Below are positions 54,801 to 64,000 of a DNA stretch of 64,000 bases, one piece after another. The notes below the pieces were generated by a model that ran no database searches, had not been told where the DNA came from, and was given only the letters and a program-made list of their open reading frames with translations. The first letter of the stretch is position 1, and the number at the start of each line of letters is the position of its first letter. The DNA comes from Flammulina velutipes. Its lineage: Eukaryota; Basidiomycota; Agaricomycetes; Agaricales; Physalacriaceae. A program made the position numbers and the translations under genes. The stretch lies in the NCBI GenBank assembly GCA_011800155.1, contig CM022376.1, positions 1,736,001-1,800,000 of the forward strand, given 5' to 3'.

Positions 54801-55132
54801 TGCTGAGCGCGACGCTTCTGGAGGTATTGACGACGAGGTTTCTTGTATCGAATGCCTCCTGATTTCGTGACGGTTAGTCCAGATGTGTCGTCGGCGAGCA
54901 GGGTGACTACACGAGCCCAACGCAGGCACTGTTCCTCGTTGCGCCTGGCTTTCTCGACGCGCCTGGCTTCAATCCAGCGACAAACGGTGTGGTAGATTTT
55001 GGAAGTGGCGGCAACGGCACCAACAAGAAAGATAAGCAGAATCCCGCCTGAGAACGCGATGAGGACAAGGAGTCCTGGGTCGAAGGAGGAGGATGATGGC
55101 GGGATATCCGGGGCGGTGCTTGCAAGAAGTGG
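51815..55132 (-). CDS. Large uncharacterised protein with one N-terminal membrane segment
   Basis: The first exon found begins at an acceptor near 55132 (attcaacag) and reads PVPLLASTAPDIPPSSSSFD, then a strong membrane helix GLLVLIAFSGGILLIFLVGA, then WIEARRVEKARRNEEQCLRW. A long Pro/Ser/Tyr-rich cytosolic part follows to VRIGDNGSLG (about 53.97 kb). Later exons: ARRHAQYPGMTDNYVVLPLP then TGGEHINVDGDTVFSETRLY; YRDEKSPLFALTDGYLDKKT then SLTRSLKLDANVNRKDNIPL; LNGPAPLNEDKLGKRIRQNA; TKVDAKVDGIAEQLAKLT; SQITISTKAYGSLTFDKSIV; RIMKDYRTLGRAGMLSKFSL to SVLATSTTQT, stop 51815. It is roughly 900 residues. The first exon with the ATG was not found. Two adjacent genes split near 53.5 kb cannot be fully excluded, but the intron joining DKEWHSL to LNGPAP (gtgagg...acgcag) is clean. 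Confidence 0.5.
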
Positions 55133-56123
55133 AACGGGACTGTTGAATTGATTGAAAGAAGTGTTTTATTAGCTTCAGGAATAACGACGACGAGAACGAT
55201 GACGAGACGCGAGAGAAGAAAGAAAGAGAGAACAAGTGATGGTCAAAAATGAGTCACATGGGAAGGTCGCGTGGCGACGGGGTCCCTGTGGCAGTGCGGT
55301 CCCGAATGGGGTGAGATCCGATGAGATCGATCACCTCGGGCAGGCACACCACGACAACTCGAATTCCCGCTTGAGGCAGAGAAGAACCGGCGACAACAAG
55401 GAGAATAAACCTTAAATTTGAACTACAAGCTACGGAGATCCGTGGATAGGATTTTGCTACTATTACAATAGAACCCGGTAGAACGAATACTATCATCTTA
55501 CGAATTGTTGGCGTACTAGATAATCATATCTAATGTGGCGCAGCGCAAGTCGTGTACGCTCCAGCTTGATAGACCGTCCAAACACGACCCAGATCGCCGG
55601 CCAAGATCTATGGTGTGTAACGGGGTTGTTTTTGCGAACATGTGGAATCACGTTGGATAATGTGTAACTGCAATAACTAGTAATGCGAAAGGGAACCAAG
55701 AACGTTCGCCGATTTCCCACGCACGCCTCGCGGGCCTCGCTAATTGAAGAGATATGCAGCTCGGAAATGAATCCTGTTTCGTTGGATTAACGCAAGAAAA
55801 AATCAACTGCCAACTTTCAAATTTCGAGCTTCTTGGAATCAATGTGCGAGGCCCTTTACAACCGTAGCATCGTCGACGTAAAGAAACAACGCCTCTCCGG
55901 TGGGCAACAACGTCGAATATGAAACATTGACCAGTCAATTGTATTTGCGCCACATACCGAATCCGATATCGATAGTTTCATACCCTCATGAAGACAACCC
56001 AGATGTTTACGTGCTGTTTTGGCTCGGTTCGCTCAGATGTACAATACAGCATATGGCTTAGGTAGAGCATGCGATAGGACATAACGGTGATGATACGGGA
56101 AGATGATATGCATTGCTACACTC
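55133..56123. other. No gene supported; transition to the conserved region
   Basis: Minus-strand frames at 55254-55496 and 55648-55953 have no motif. The missing first exon of the membrane protein may lie here. No transposon remnant is seen. Confidence 0.45.
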
Positions 56124-56728
56124 CTATGCTATCAATGAGACAACACCGCCCGCTTCTTTGATTTTGCGCCTGCGCAAGAAGATCAGCAACGAGTAAAGGT
56201 AGATGAAGAGAGCACGTACTCGGCAATGGCAGACACGAAGCGCGCTTTTACGATGAAGGGGACCTTGGGCAGCCTAGATCGCGTTGTATTAGACATAAGG
56301 GAAAACGTGCAAGAAGAGAAAAACGCACAGTCCGTTGCCCAGAACCTTGCCATACCCGTGGCGGAGGGTGTCAATGACGGGAACAACATCCGATCCCTCA
56401 GTGAGACCCTTCTTCTCCTCCACTGGTACAAGTGACCAGAGCTTGTCGACGTTGATGATGGGACGCCAGTACTGGTTGCGCGTCAAATGGTAGTGGCGCA
56501 TACCAACTTTTCCAAAGTAACCAGGATGGTATTTATCGAAATTCGTCCTATGAGATGGGTGGATGAGCGGTTTTTCCTTTGGATGGGGGAGATGCGGGCG
56601 CACCTGTGATGGTGGGCACCACCAGCCAAACCACGACCTCCCGGATGCTTGCGGTGCTTTCCTACACGTCCATGACCGGCCGAGACGTGGCCACGGTGCT
56701 TGCGCGTCTTCGACAAATGGGTCGGCAT
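56124..56728 (-). CDS. RPL28: 60S ribosomal protein L28 / uL15 (L27a)
   Basis: Exon 1 from ATG 56728 reads [20 protein letters not shown] then [20 protein letters not shown]+HR. The join AG|G restores [20 protein letters not shown]. Exon 2 runs to [15 protein letters not shown]. After a 60-odd-base intron (CT|gtgcgt...atctag) come [18 protein letters not shown] and, after another (GA|gtacgt...gcgcag), [14 protein letters not shown] with stop 56124-56126. It is about 148 residues, the family's usual size. The basic Gly/His-rich N-terminus binds rRNA near the tunnel and E-site of the large subunit. All parts of the family are present, so the gene should be functional. It is divergent from RPB11 across about 700 bp. 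Confidence 0.97.
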
Positions 56729-57429
56729 AGTGTTCTAAAGGAGAAGATCGTCAGCGACTCGTTGCGATTTGTCCGTCCCCTGCCCCCAAGTGCATCCAAT
56801 CTGCATCCAGCGCATCCAGCTTCAAACGACGCCTAATTTTCCAACGAGCGAGTCCATTCGACCGGTATACGACTCCAGAGCACGATATGGGCGACGAGGG
56901 AGGGACGGGCAGCGTAGATACTCACCTTGAGGGATGGATGTCGATTTCGGTGGGCTCGCGCAAAGTTTCGATGCCCTCGATCCGGACCGTGGGAAGATTA
57001 GTCACAAATACGGACAAACAGGCGACTTGGCACTTTTGGCGGCTTGACCTCTTTCTTCCTTGTGCAACCGTTTGGTGAGTTCTCTTTCTTTGCTCGTCGT
57101 CGTCGATGATGGCGGCTTTCGAGCCATATTTATTGTCAATGATACTCCGTGATCACAACTTTTTTCTGAACCTTTGCTATTCTTCTCGCAATCTTTTACT
57201 GACTTTTCTTTCCAGGCTTCTTGTCAACGCGTTCAGCCTCTTTTCTTCCTGTGAGTTTCTTTCCTTGCTCTATCCCTTCTCAGGATTAGAACGGTTCATT
57301 AAACAACGTCCGAGTCTCACCGACGATGGCGATCCCTTGAATTTAAAGACATGCATGGCTTTATGACTCTCCTTCGCCTCTTCATTTTGCGCAATTTCTT
57401 TATTGACCACCTTCCTTTCGCCAGTCACG
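56729..57429. promoter_or_regulatory. Shared upstream region of RPL28 (minus) and RPB11 (plus)
   Basis: About 700 bp lie between the two start codons. On the plus strand 57040-57260 is pyrimidine-rich (tctttctttgctcgtcg, cttttctttccagg, cttttcttcctg), as often seen in strong fungal promoters. A minus-strand frame near 57115-56990 (MARKPPSSTTTSKERELTKR) is short and may be only 5' UTR. Confidence 0.5.
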
Positions 57430-57974
57430 ATGAACGCCCCCGAACGAACGGAAGCCTTCATCCTCGATGAAGGCGAACAGCCGTACGCCCTCCCGTATTT
57501 ATTGCCAACGACGTGATTGCCGAGCGTGGTGCAGGGTGATCGTCTCTGAGGACCCCAAGATCCCAAATGCCGCTACCGTGAAGGTTATGAAACAGGATCA
57601 CACACTCGGCAATATGGTGCGAGCGTGCGTCTCACAATTATACGTCTTTATGCATCCTGTTAACTATTTTTTTCAGTCAACTCCTTACGATGCCTGAAGT
57701 GCTTTTCGCCGGTTATAAAGTACCTCATCCATTACATCCGTACTTCGTCATCAAAGTACAGACGGACGGGTCAATACCGCCCCAAGCCGCCGTGGAACAG
57801 GCGAGCACGAAGCTCATCAAGTCTATCTCATCCATCGACGCCAAGTTCAAGCGTGAGTTCTCGTTCAGGGAGGTCGAAGCGGGTGGCACTGGTGGCGACC
57901 TCCCAACAGCCAACCTTGACCCATACGGGACAGGTACTGGTGCATGGGGAGACAAGGACTACTTGGATTTCTGA
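57430..57974 (+). CDS. RPB11: RNA polymerase II subunit RPB11
   Basis: Exon 1 reads MNAPERTEAFILDEGEQ plus CC (ATG 57430). After gtacgc...gtgcag the frame gives P, then VIVSEDPKIPNAATVKVMKQ and DHTLGNMVRA. After GC|gtgcgt...tttcag comes QLLTMPEVLFAGYKVPHPLH, then PYFVIKVQTDGSIPPQAAVE, a C-terminal helix and GAWGDKDYLDF, stop 57972-57974. It is about 140 residues. The DHTLGN motif and the LF-AGYKVPHPLHPY-F-I-K-VQTDG segment are the hallmark of the RPB11/RPAC19 family; MNAPER and the length fit RPB11. It dimerises with RPB3 to seed Pol II assembly. Intact. Confidence 0.96.
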
Positions 57975-58496
57975 TTCGTTGGCGTTCGCTATTCATGTAT
58001 TTCTAGTTGTATGTTTATTATATTGACTGAAGCGAATAGATATTCATTCAATTGTCCCATAATTATGTCCTGGCAACGAATACGCGATGAATTATCCCAG
58101 CCAGCATTGACACGCTTGCTCGTAGTAAGTTATCGGAGTTATCCTGTCTCGATTGAACATTGTGCGTAAGCAATGCCATCTTCTCTAACACAAGCTCGTC
58201 ATCCTACGGGCCTCATGGCTGTGGCGTCGGGACTTGTTACGTAGCTCGTCTCGAAGTCGAACAATAACTGTATAGTCAAGGTCACCAGCCTGAGTCAAGT
58301 GTATCTTATCTTCACACGACGTCAAAGTTAACGTTCACAGATCAAACGAGGCAATCTTTAGGCGCCCGCCATGGCTTCCCATGGAATCGCGGGACTTGAG
58401 TGCTCATTAGCCTCGCGTTAAGCGCCAGAATGACCATATAAAATCGACAATTGACTCTCCCTTCGGGTCGAGTAACAATCGCCCACCACCACCGAG
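57975..58496. other. Intergenic, no gene seen
   Basis: 3' flank of RPB11 and promoter of the F-box-like gene. A likely TATA-type tcccataattatgtcc stretch lies near 58054, but it is too far upstream to assign. Confidence 0.45.
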
Positions 58497-60116
58497 ATGA
58501 TGAAAGCGAGCCTCCGAGTCCTGTCCATCGCGTACCTCATGCGCATCATTTGCGATGAAATCAGGACAGACGTGAAGGCAAATGGACTTCCGTTATCTTC
58601 GACGAACGATAAAGTTCACGCGATACTATCTATCGCGCTTTTGTGCAAGCGGACGCATCGCACCGCGCTGGACGAGTTATGGAGAGAGCTCAGCGGATTT
58701 CTACCCCTACTACGTCTGTTTAAAGATACGCGCAACAGAGATGGCCAGAAGGTACGCCATGATCTACATACTCATAAACTCGAGAACTCATCATCCACTC
58801 ACTAGATCCTCCCGCCAATCATCTCAACCGAAGAATGGGACACATTCGACGAATACACAGAGCGCGTCCAGACGTTCATATGCGGCTCATCCTCCCGCTC
58901 GAGCTACGCATCAACCGTGTACATGCGCTTCGCCGGGCATACCGACACGATCTTTCCCAACCTACGCACACTACGAGTCGATGCCGCCTTCGCTGCCGAG
59001 CCCGCCATAACGCTCCTCTACGCCAGTGACCGTCTCTCCAACCTCGAGCTGGTACTCGAACGGGATCCATCGGCGGACGTGGTGTACGGCGCCGTATCTA
59101 GCGCAGCGGAGCACGTCCCCCTCCTAGATCGCCTATCTATCACTGCCCGCCAGCCGGGAACACAAACATTCTCGAGCCTTTGCTCCGCTATCGCGTTACG
59201 CCCCAGGATGTTCGCTCTGCGCCACCTGGTTATCACCTCCCATCCTATTGACGCGTCCTTCCTACGCGCACTGTCGCGATTTGAATCGCTAGAGAGCTTG
59301 AACGTCTCGGTTACAGGGCGTTTTGACCACGCTAATGGGGACGGGGACGGCTTCGAAGCCTTAACCTCCCTCGATATCACAGCCAGCATAGAGATTCTGC
59401 CCAACATCCTCAGGACACTCCACCAAGGCATCCTCGAGCGCCTCCAGTTCACCGACCTCTCCGGGTATGATGCCGATCAGCAATTCCCCTACCTGCTCGA
59501 GCTTCACGAGCTGCTCGATTCACGCTTCGGGATGTTGCGCGGGCTGGGACTGTACCTCCCCGTTGCCATATCGCCAGGAACGCAGAACTCACAGCATGAA
59601 GCTATCCTCTTCGCCCCCCTCCTTCGGCTCTCATACCTCAGAGTGTTCGTCTATCGCGGGGATTTCCAGCCCACACAAAGCGCCGACGTGCAGTCGCGTT
59701 GGGAGAACCTCCGAGTGCTGGATATATCGACTTCGAGCGAGCCATATACCCCCAGCATCCTGCCCGCGCTCGCCAAACGTTACCCTCATCTCGTCCACCT
59801 CGCGCTCCCCGTTGAGTTCCCCGCAGACGTGCCGCTCGACTCGGATGGCCCAGTATCGCATCATCTGCAAACACTGACGCTTCGCGGGACTTCAAGTGTG
59901 GCGCAACTGCATCCCTCGAAGATAGCTGCATTTCTGGATGGGATCTTCCCCTTCCTTGCAACGGTCCGAGGCGAGGGAAACTTGAAGGAATGGGTGGAAG
60001 TCAAGAATATTCTGTTGGATGGGTGTCAGCGGGCGAGAGAATTGCAGAGGGCAAGGGATAGAGAATTTTGGTATGAGCATTCTAGGGTGTTGGATTGCAA
60101 ATGTGGCGCACAGTAG
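58497..60116 (+). CDS. F-box-like protein with leucine-rich C-terminal region
   Basis: ATG 58497 (MMKASLRVLSIAYLMRIICD; the second ATG is equally possible). The first exon has an F-box-like pattern: L-x-x-I-x-x-x-L-M-x-x-I (LRVLSIAYLMRII), then ILSIALLCKRTHRTALDELW, then FLPLLRLF. A clean intron (gtacgc...cactag) leads to one long exon from ILPPIISTEEWDTFDEYTER to RVLDCKCGAQ. Many amphipathic leucine segments fit an LRR-like fold: LRTLRVDAAF, LSNLELVLE, LRHLVITSH, LESLNVSVTG, LTSLDITAS, LRVLDISTS and LQTLTLRG. F-box proteins recruit substrates to SCF ubiquitin ligases; the family is hugely expanded in mushrooms. The partner cannot be told. Confidence 0.8.
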
Positions 60117-60387
60117 ATTCAAATCTGTGTCAGCAGTTCTGTATGAAAATTTGTGCGCGTTGTGCTTTGAGCAGAATCAGCCAGATACGATGTTTGACCT
60201 TTCCCATCGAGCGCACGCAAAGTACAAGCAAAAGTGATAAATACTGCATAACCAGAATCACAACACTGTGCGGGTAACAAAGCCGGGAGCGGGAGCGGAG
60301 GAATAACAACAGTGCAAAGGAAAGACTTTTCGGAGGCTCCCGAGGTATATAATGTACTGTGTAGATATGTAGGTAGGTGGAAGGGAT
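60117..60387. other. Short intergenic gap between convergent genes
   Basis: Convergent 3' ends of the F-box-like and PalI-family genes. No feature seen. Confidence 0.6.
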
Positions 60388-61285
60388 CTAATTTCGGCGG
60401 AAGCGCGAGAGGAAGCCTCCAGTCTTCGTGGTCGACGACATGGGATAGGAGGGGTAGGACGACGCGCCGGACATGCGCTCCTTGCGACGGCCAAAGCAGA
60501 CTGTGCACCCGGCGAGGAGAAGCAGGATGAACGAAACAAGGGTCAACCAGAAACCTACAATGCAAGCCGTCAGTCAGTGGAGAGTTAGGAGGTTCGGAAG
60601 AATCGTGCATACCTGGTCCAGGTTTCGTGCTCGCGCTAAGCCCGTTGAGCTTCTTGACCTGGTGCTTGAGATACGCAAAGAGAGCAATATCAATGGCAAA
60701 CGCGATAAGTGTCAAGAGGGCGGCCAGGAATGAAGTAAGAGACGAAATGAGCGTGACTACTGTGTGCTGGGAAAAGGACAGGACCAGAGCGATGAACGTG
60801 ACGGCCGTGGCTGGGAGAGTCAGAATGAGATATAACATGCAACAAAGCACTCACCAACGGGATGAACGGCCAAACCGCGGGTCCAAGAGGCGCCAATATC
60901 CACGGTCTCGTCGCGATCAGGACTCTGAATGAAGACGGAATAGCCGGTCTTTGCGCTCGTGCACGTCTTATCGCCCTCTTCGTCGTATCTGCAGTTCGCC
61001 CTTGGGTGGGTATTAGAACGCGCCTGGGAGCGATTACATAGTTCACTGACCATACACCAAACTGTAAAATGGTTAAAAACGCGGCATAAGAACGCGACTG
61101 CAACTGCAACTGCGACGTACCCGAATCTCAGTAATACCCTCGCCTGATACCCGTCCGCCGTTCGCGAAATCGGTGCGGGCGACGTCGAGCGCGGTGAGGT
61201 ATGGCAGCGAGATGGACGTCAGGAAGTTGAGGACAAAGGCGCAGGCCAAAAAGATGATTCCTGGGATACAGAATGCTCTGGCCAT
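60388..61285 (-). CDS. SUR7/PalI-family four-pass membrane protein
   Basis: Exon 1 from ATG 61285 reads MARAFCIPGIIFLACAFVLN, FLTSISLPYLTALDVARTDF and ISEGITEIR-like EGITEIR. After gtacgt...ttacag comes FGVW (split codon TG|G, intron gtcagt...cccaag), then ANCRYDEEGDKTCTSAKTGY and DIGASWTRGLAVHPVG. Exon 3 starts ATAVTFIALVLSFSQHTVVT and has the second and third helices. The last exon reads FWLTLVSFILLLLAGCTVCF, then GRRKERMSGASSYPSYPMSS and FLSRFRRN, stop 60388-60390. The first helix, the F-G-x-W-x-x-C extracellular loop, the W-TRGL-x-x-HPV motif and helices 2-4 are typical of the PalI/Rim9 and Sur7 families, plasma-membrane proteins of pH sensing and eisosomes. The length is about 220-230 residues. 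A longer start at 61453 is possible but lacks family support. Confidence 0.85.
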
Positions 61286-61892
61286 CGTTGTCTGTGTCGT
61301 GAAGAAATGGAGATGGTGGTGGTAGGAAGTCAAGAAGGAAAACGCAGATTGATCGCAAAAAGTGGACTCACGTTTGATTGACATCACTGCACAGCCACCG
61401 ATGATGTAGCGCCTGCCCTCCTCCTCGAGGACGGTCAACGTTGCCTGGTTCATCCTTGGCTTTCTGTTGAGCTTTGAGGATAATTAGATACTACGATTCG
61501 CGTTCTAAATGAACGAGAAACACTCAGTTTAATCACTCTCCTTGGTATGAATCGAGGCACCTTCCCGTCCTCATGGTAATTTAGATCGCGTCTCGAATTC
61601 ATACAGAAATCTTTATAAATAGCGCAATGTGGCGCACTTTCTCGCGATGACTGAGGACAACTTTTCATTAGAATTAATACCTAGCTAGAATCCCAAAAGG
61701 CGAGAGTACATAGTACAAGTCAGATAGAAGTTACACGTCGTAAGTACAGAGCCCATGCAAATGTGTATGTAAGTCAGCGCAACCAACCTACAAACGTCCC
61801 ATATATCGTAAAAAAGAGAGAAATCCTATGTATACACGTACGTCCATTTTGCGTATTTTGCGGAGGAGGGGAAGGGGGTGGAATGAACACGC
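61286..61892. other. Intergenic, no gene seen
   Basis: Upstream of the PalI-family gene and downstream of the DUF6699 gene. Short frames only. Confidence 0.5.
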
Positions 61893-63176
61893 TTACGGCT
61901 TGCCAAAGACCAGTTTCGCAACGCCTCCAGCACCAGCATCCTTGTCGACCTCAATGCCCACAAGCCTGGTCCGCTCCCCCAGCCAATCAATCCTCCTCAC
62001 CCCTCCATCCCATCCGCCTCCCATCTTCTTGCACCTATTCTCGTACGCACGCGTCACCTTCCTCTGCGCACGCGTGCCCTTCCCCAGAGCCTCCCACTCC
62101 TCATGCGAAACCCGAACAGAAAGTGTCGTGTGAATCGCACATAGCAAATCCGAATTCGAAATCGGCACCGTCCTCCCGCTCTCCCCAGACGGCGCAGTCC
62201 CAATGAAGAACTTTCCCCCCGTCGCACCAGATGGCTGCGCCACAATAGGCCACGGCAGCTTGTCGCATCTCAGCACCAGCTTCCCGTACGTCGGCGGGTC
62301 AGTCGCGGGCTGCCCAAGCGTATGGTTCGGCACCGGTGTGCGCGTGTTTCGGTCCACCACCGACCGTGGAGACGGCGTATATGTCACGTCGTACGAAATC
62401 GGCGCGCTGTGGAGGCGACTCGACGCAAGCAGCGGGTGCATGTGGACCGTCTCTGCGCGGTTGGGATTTTGGAACGAGACGTGCGGGTCTGGTGTGGCTC
62501 ATTAGTAAATGCAAATTAATGCGAGGATCCGACTTACGTTGCAGGCCTGATGCGGAGCCAGCGTGCCAGGTGTGGTTTTGCTTCAGGACGGGACGGCGTT
62601 GGGGGCGTTCGTGGGGCATGCTTGTTGTGCTGGGGGTGAGAGCGATGCGGCAGTGGCCATGAGAAGAGCTTGCGCTCGGGGGTTGGATGGAAGATGTCGA
62701 GTTGGTTCGCGAATCACTGCCTGTATGGGACACCGTAGAAGCAGTATAGATTGGGTAGGGAACGTCTGATCAATAAAGTGCCTCATTAGTCAAGCTCAAG
62801 ACGAAGAACAGCGGCGAGCCAGAGGTAGTTAAATAGACTCACGATGTTCATACTTGAAGCTTGAGCTTCGCGGTACTCGAGTTGGTGGTGTATGAGAACG
62901 TTTGGAATGTCGAGAATGATGGCTCGTTTGGTCATAAGTGTTGTATCGTAATGGCGAAGGCGGTACAGAGCGCACTGGAGCGTAGCTGTCGCTTCGCTTA
63001 GGATTAGGGCGCACTGGAGCTGCCGGTGAAGTGTAGATGTACGTTGGGGTTGCGTTAGCAGAACGAGAACGATGGTGAGACTTCAAGTCGCGACTCGGCG
63101 ATGAAGATGATGATGAAGGCGATGTCTTGGAGGTCGAAGGACCCACGCCGAATAAGCTGCGAAGATAAGACGCCAT
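61893..63176 (-). CDS. DUF6699-type fungal protein
   Basis: Exon 1 from ATG 63176 reads MASYLRSLFGVGPSTSKTSP and is rich in Ser, Arg and Pro (TYIYTSPAAPVRPNPKRSDS; SSFKYEH). Middle exons contain VPYPIYTASTVSHTGSDSRT and HERPQRRPVLKQNHTWHAG. The last exon has the domain: VHMHPLLASSRLHSAPISYD then VTYTPSPRS, QPATDPPTYGKLVLRCDKLP, WPIVAQPSG, VPISNSDLLCAIHTTLSVRV, SHEEWEAL, ENRCKKMGGGWDGGVRRIDW and ERTRLVGIEVD, ending KLVFGKP, stop 61893-61895. The pattern HPLL...Y-D-V-x-Y-x-P, PATDPP, W-x-I, D-x-L-x-x-I, E-W-x-x-L, R-C, G-V-R-R-x-D-x-L fits the DUF6699 family seen widely in basidiomycetes. Function is unknown. Confidence 0.8.
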
Positions 63177-63537
63177 GGATGATGGTCGCTTGTTCGCGAA
63201 AAGCTAGGTGATAGGATGTCAAGAACGGACGACCTAATAATGCAAGTTCTCGCTGACCTGTTCTTATATATATACAACGAATTTCGCTGCCCGAGGCTAA
63301 TAACGCTCGAGATCAGAACCCCAAATCCAGACGCGAGGACATGAAGTAAGAGCAACGCAGGTAGCGCCTTCCGACTGATCGAAGGTTTCGGGTCAGGCGC
63401 GTTACTTGCAGGATTCCTTATGTCCGAATCGTACATCGAGATCATTGACGGACGCCAAGGTAGCCGTTATCTCCGTCAGGTGCTGGAGGAAATTGGACAT
63501 ACATGGCGTACGGGTCTTGTGAGGTAAATGGCATACT
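63177..63537. other. Intergenic, no gene seen
   Basis: Upstream of the DUF6699 gene. A tatatatacaacg stretch is at about 63265, roughly 90 bp before the ATG, and could be part of its core promoter. Confidence 0.5.
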
Positions 63538-64000
63538 CTAGTTGGCTTGGAAGACGTAGACGATTGATGCGACCAGCCCAAGAATAGCCAACACATTGCA
63601 AACACGCGTCAAGGGACGGCTGCCGACCTTGCGCTGAGGCGTGGCTGAGTCGCCCGCCTGCGAATAAAAGAGTCACGATTGGGTAAACATTACTAGCGAG
63701 GCAATATTGTCGCGTACTATGTGTGAAATGGTCTGCTTCTCGGTCTGTCCCGACTGTCGGGGATGTTATGCAGTTGCTGGGTATCTTCATTTCCAGGAGA
63801 TGTGAGGCAAGAATATTGGCGGGCTTGTGCGCAGACTCGAGTGTATGTGGAATTAGTGTCCTCGTGTGATTCGCTTAGATTGGAATACTGCGATGGAGTC
63901 ACTCGGTTCCTATGAAGCAGCTGGATCACGACATGATAGTTCCAATCCACAATACCGTTTAGAAGCTACCTCAAGAGGATAGGCACGAGTGTCTTCTGAT
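63538..64000 (-). CDS. 3' end of a probable tail-anchored membrane protein (partial)
   Basis: The last exon (63657 to 63538, acceptor ttcgcag) reads AGDSATPQRKVGSRPLTRVC then NVLAILGLVASIVYVFQAN and a stop. A basic stretch precedes one membrane helix with only a few residues after it, the layout of a tail-anchored protein. A short preceding exon may be SGQTEKQTISHI (63.72-63.76 kb, acceptor cccgacag, donor gtacgc). The rest of the gene lies beyond the right edge. No family can be named. Confidence 0.45.

Noticed and set aside
62322..62733. Plus-strand frames over the DUF6699 gene
   Set aside because: They are antisense shadows of a conserved minus-strand domain.
1..64000. CRISPR arrays, rRNA, tRNA genes
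   Set aside because: No array of spaced repeats, no rRNA similarity and no convincing tRNA clover-leaf with an intact B-box was seen; small RNAs cannot be excluded by eye.

Overview
The window is eukaryotic and fungal. Short GT-AG introns (about 45-70 bp) interrupt nearly every gene, and the core genes are fungal types: uL15/RPL28, RPB11, a SUR7/PalI-family membrane protein, an F-box-like protein and a DUF6699 protein. The repeat-rich part carries a KDZ transposase with CxC2 cysteine clusters, Crypton-type tyrosine recombinases, expanded XPG-like nucleases and Spt5-like KOW proteins, a mix typical of mushroom-forming basidiomycetes (Agaricomycetes). The species cannot be named from the sequence.

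Layout. 0-3.9 kb holds a decayed 1,3-beta-glucan synthase fragment (about 1.26-2.2 kb, minus) and the 3' half of a gene whose 5' half lies near 16 kb. Between the halves sits what I read as one large mobile element of about 11.5 kb (3.87-15.40 kb). It carries a complete KDZ transposase, a protein with two RNase H1-N/viroplasmin-like modules, two uncharacterised minus-strand genes, a divergent pair of plus-strand genes with a shared motif, and a 187-bp tandem repeat. Clusters of a GTGGTTATAACCAC palindrome mark both edges.

16.8-30.7 kb is a tandem segmental duplication. Copy 1 (16.79-24.70 kb) and copy 2 (24.70-29.06 kb, shortened by deletions) carry the same ordered blocks: a leucine-rich gene fragment, an internally deleted Crypton, a second Crypton and an XPG-like nuclease. 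The junction truncates the first XPG copy; the second is intact (28.86-30.71 kb). A possibly complete Crypton is in copy 1 (21.0-23.4 kb), and another divergent one lies at 42.3-44.0 kb on the minus strand.

30.9-55 kb mixes uncharacterised multi-exon genes, an Spt5-like KOW gene (44.2-46.7 kb), a boron/anion transporter pseudogene (35.6-36.1 kb), MITE-like inverted repeats and a short dispersed repeat. From about 56 kb to the end the region is repeat-poor and holds conserved housekeeping genes: RPL28 and RPB11 in divergent orientation, then F-box-like, PalI-family and DUF6699 genes, and the 3' end of a tail-anchored protein running off the window.

All exon structures are my hand readings of splice signals and reading frame. 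Boundaries can be off by a few bases unless a join is described in detail.
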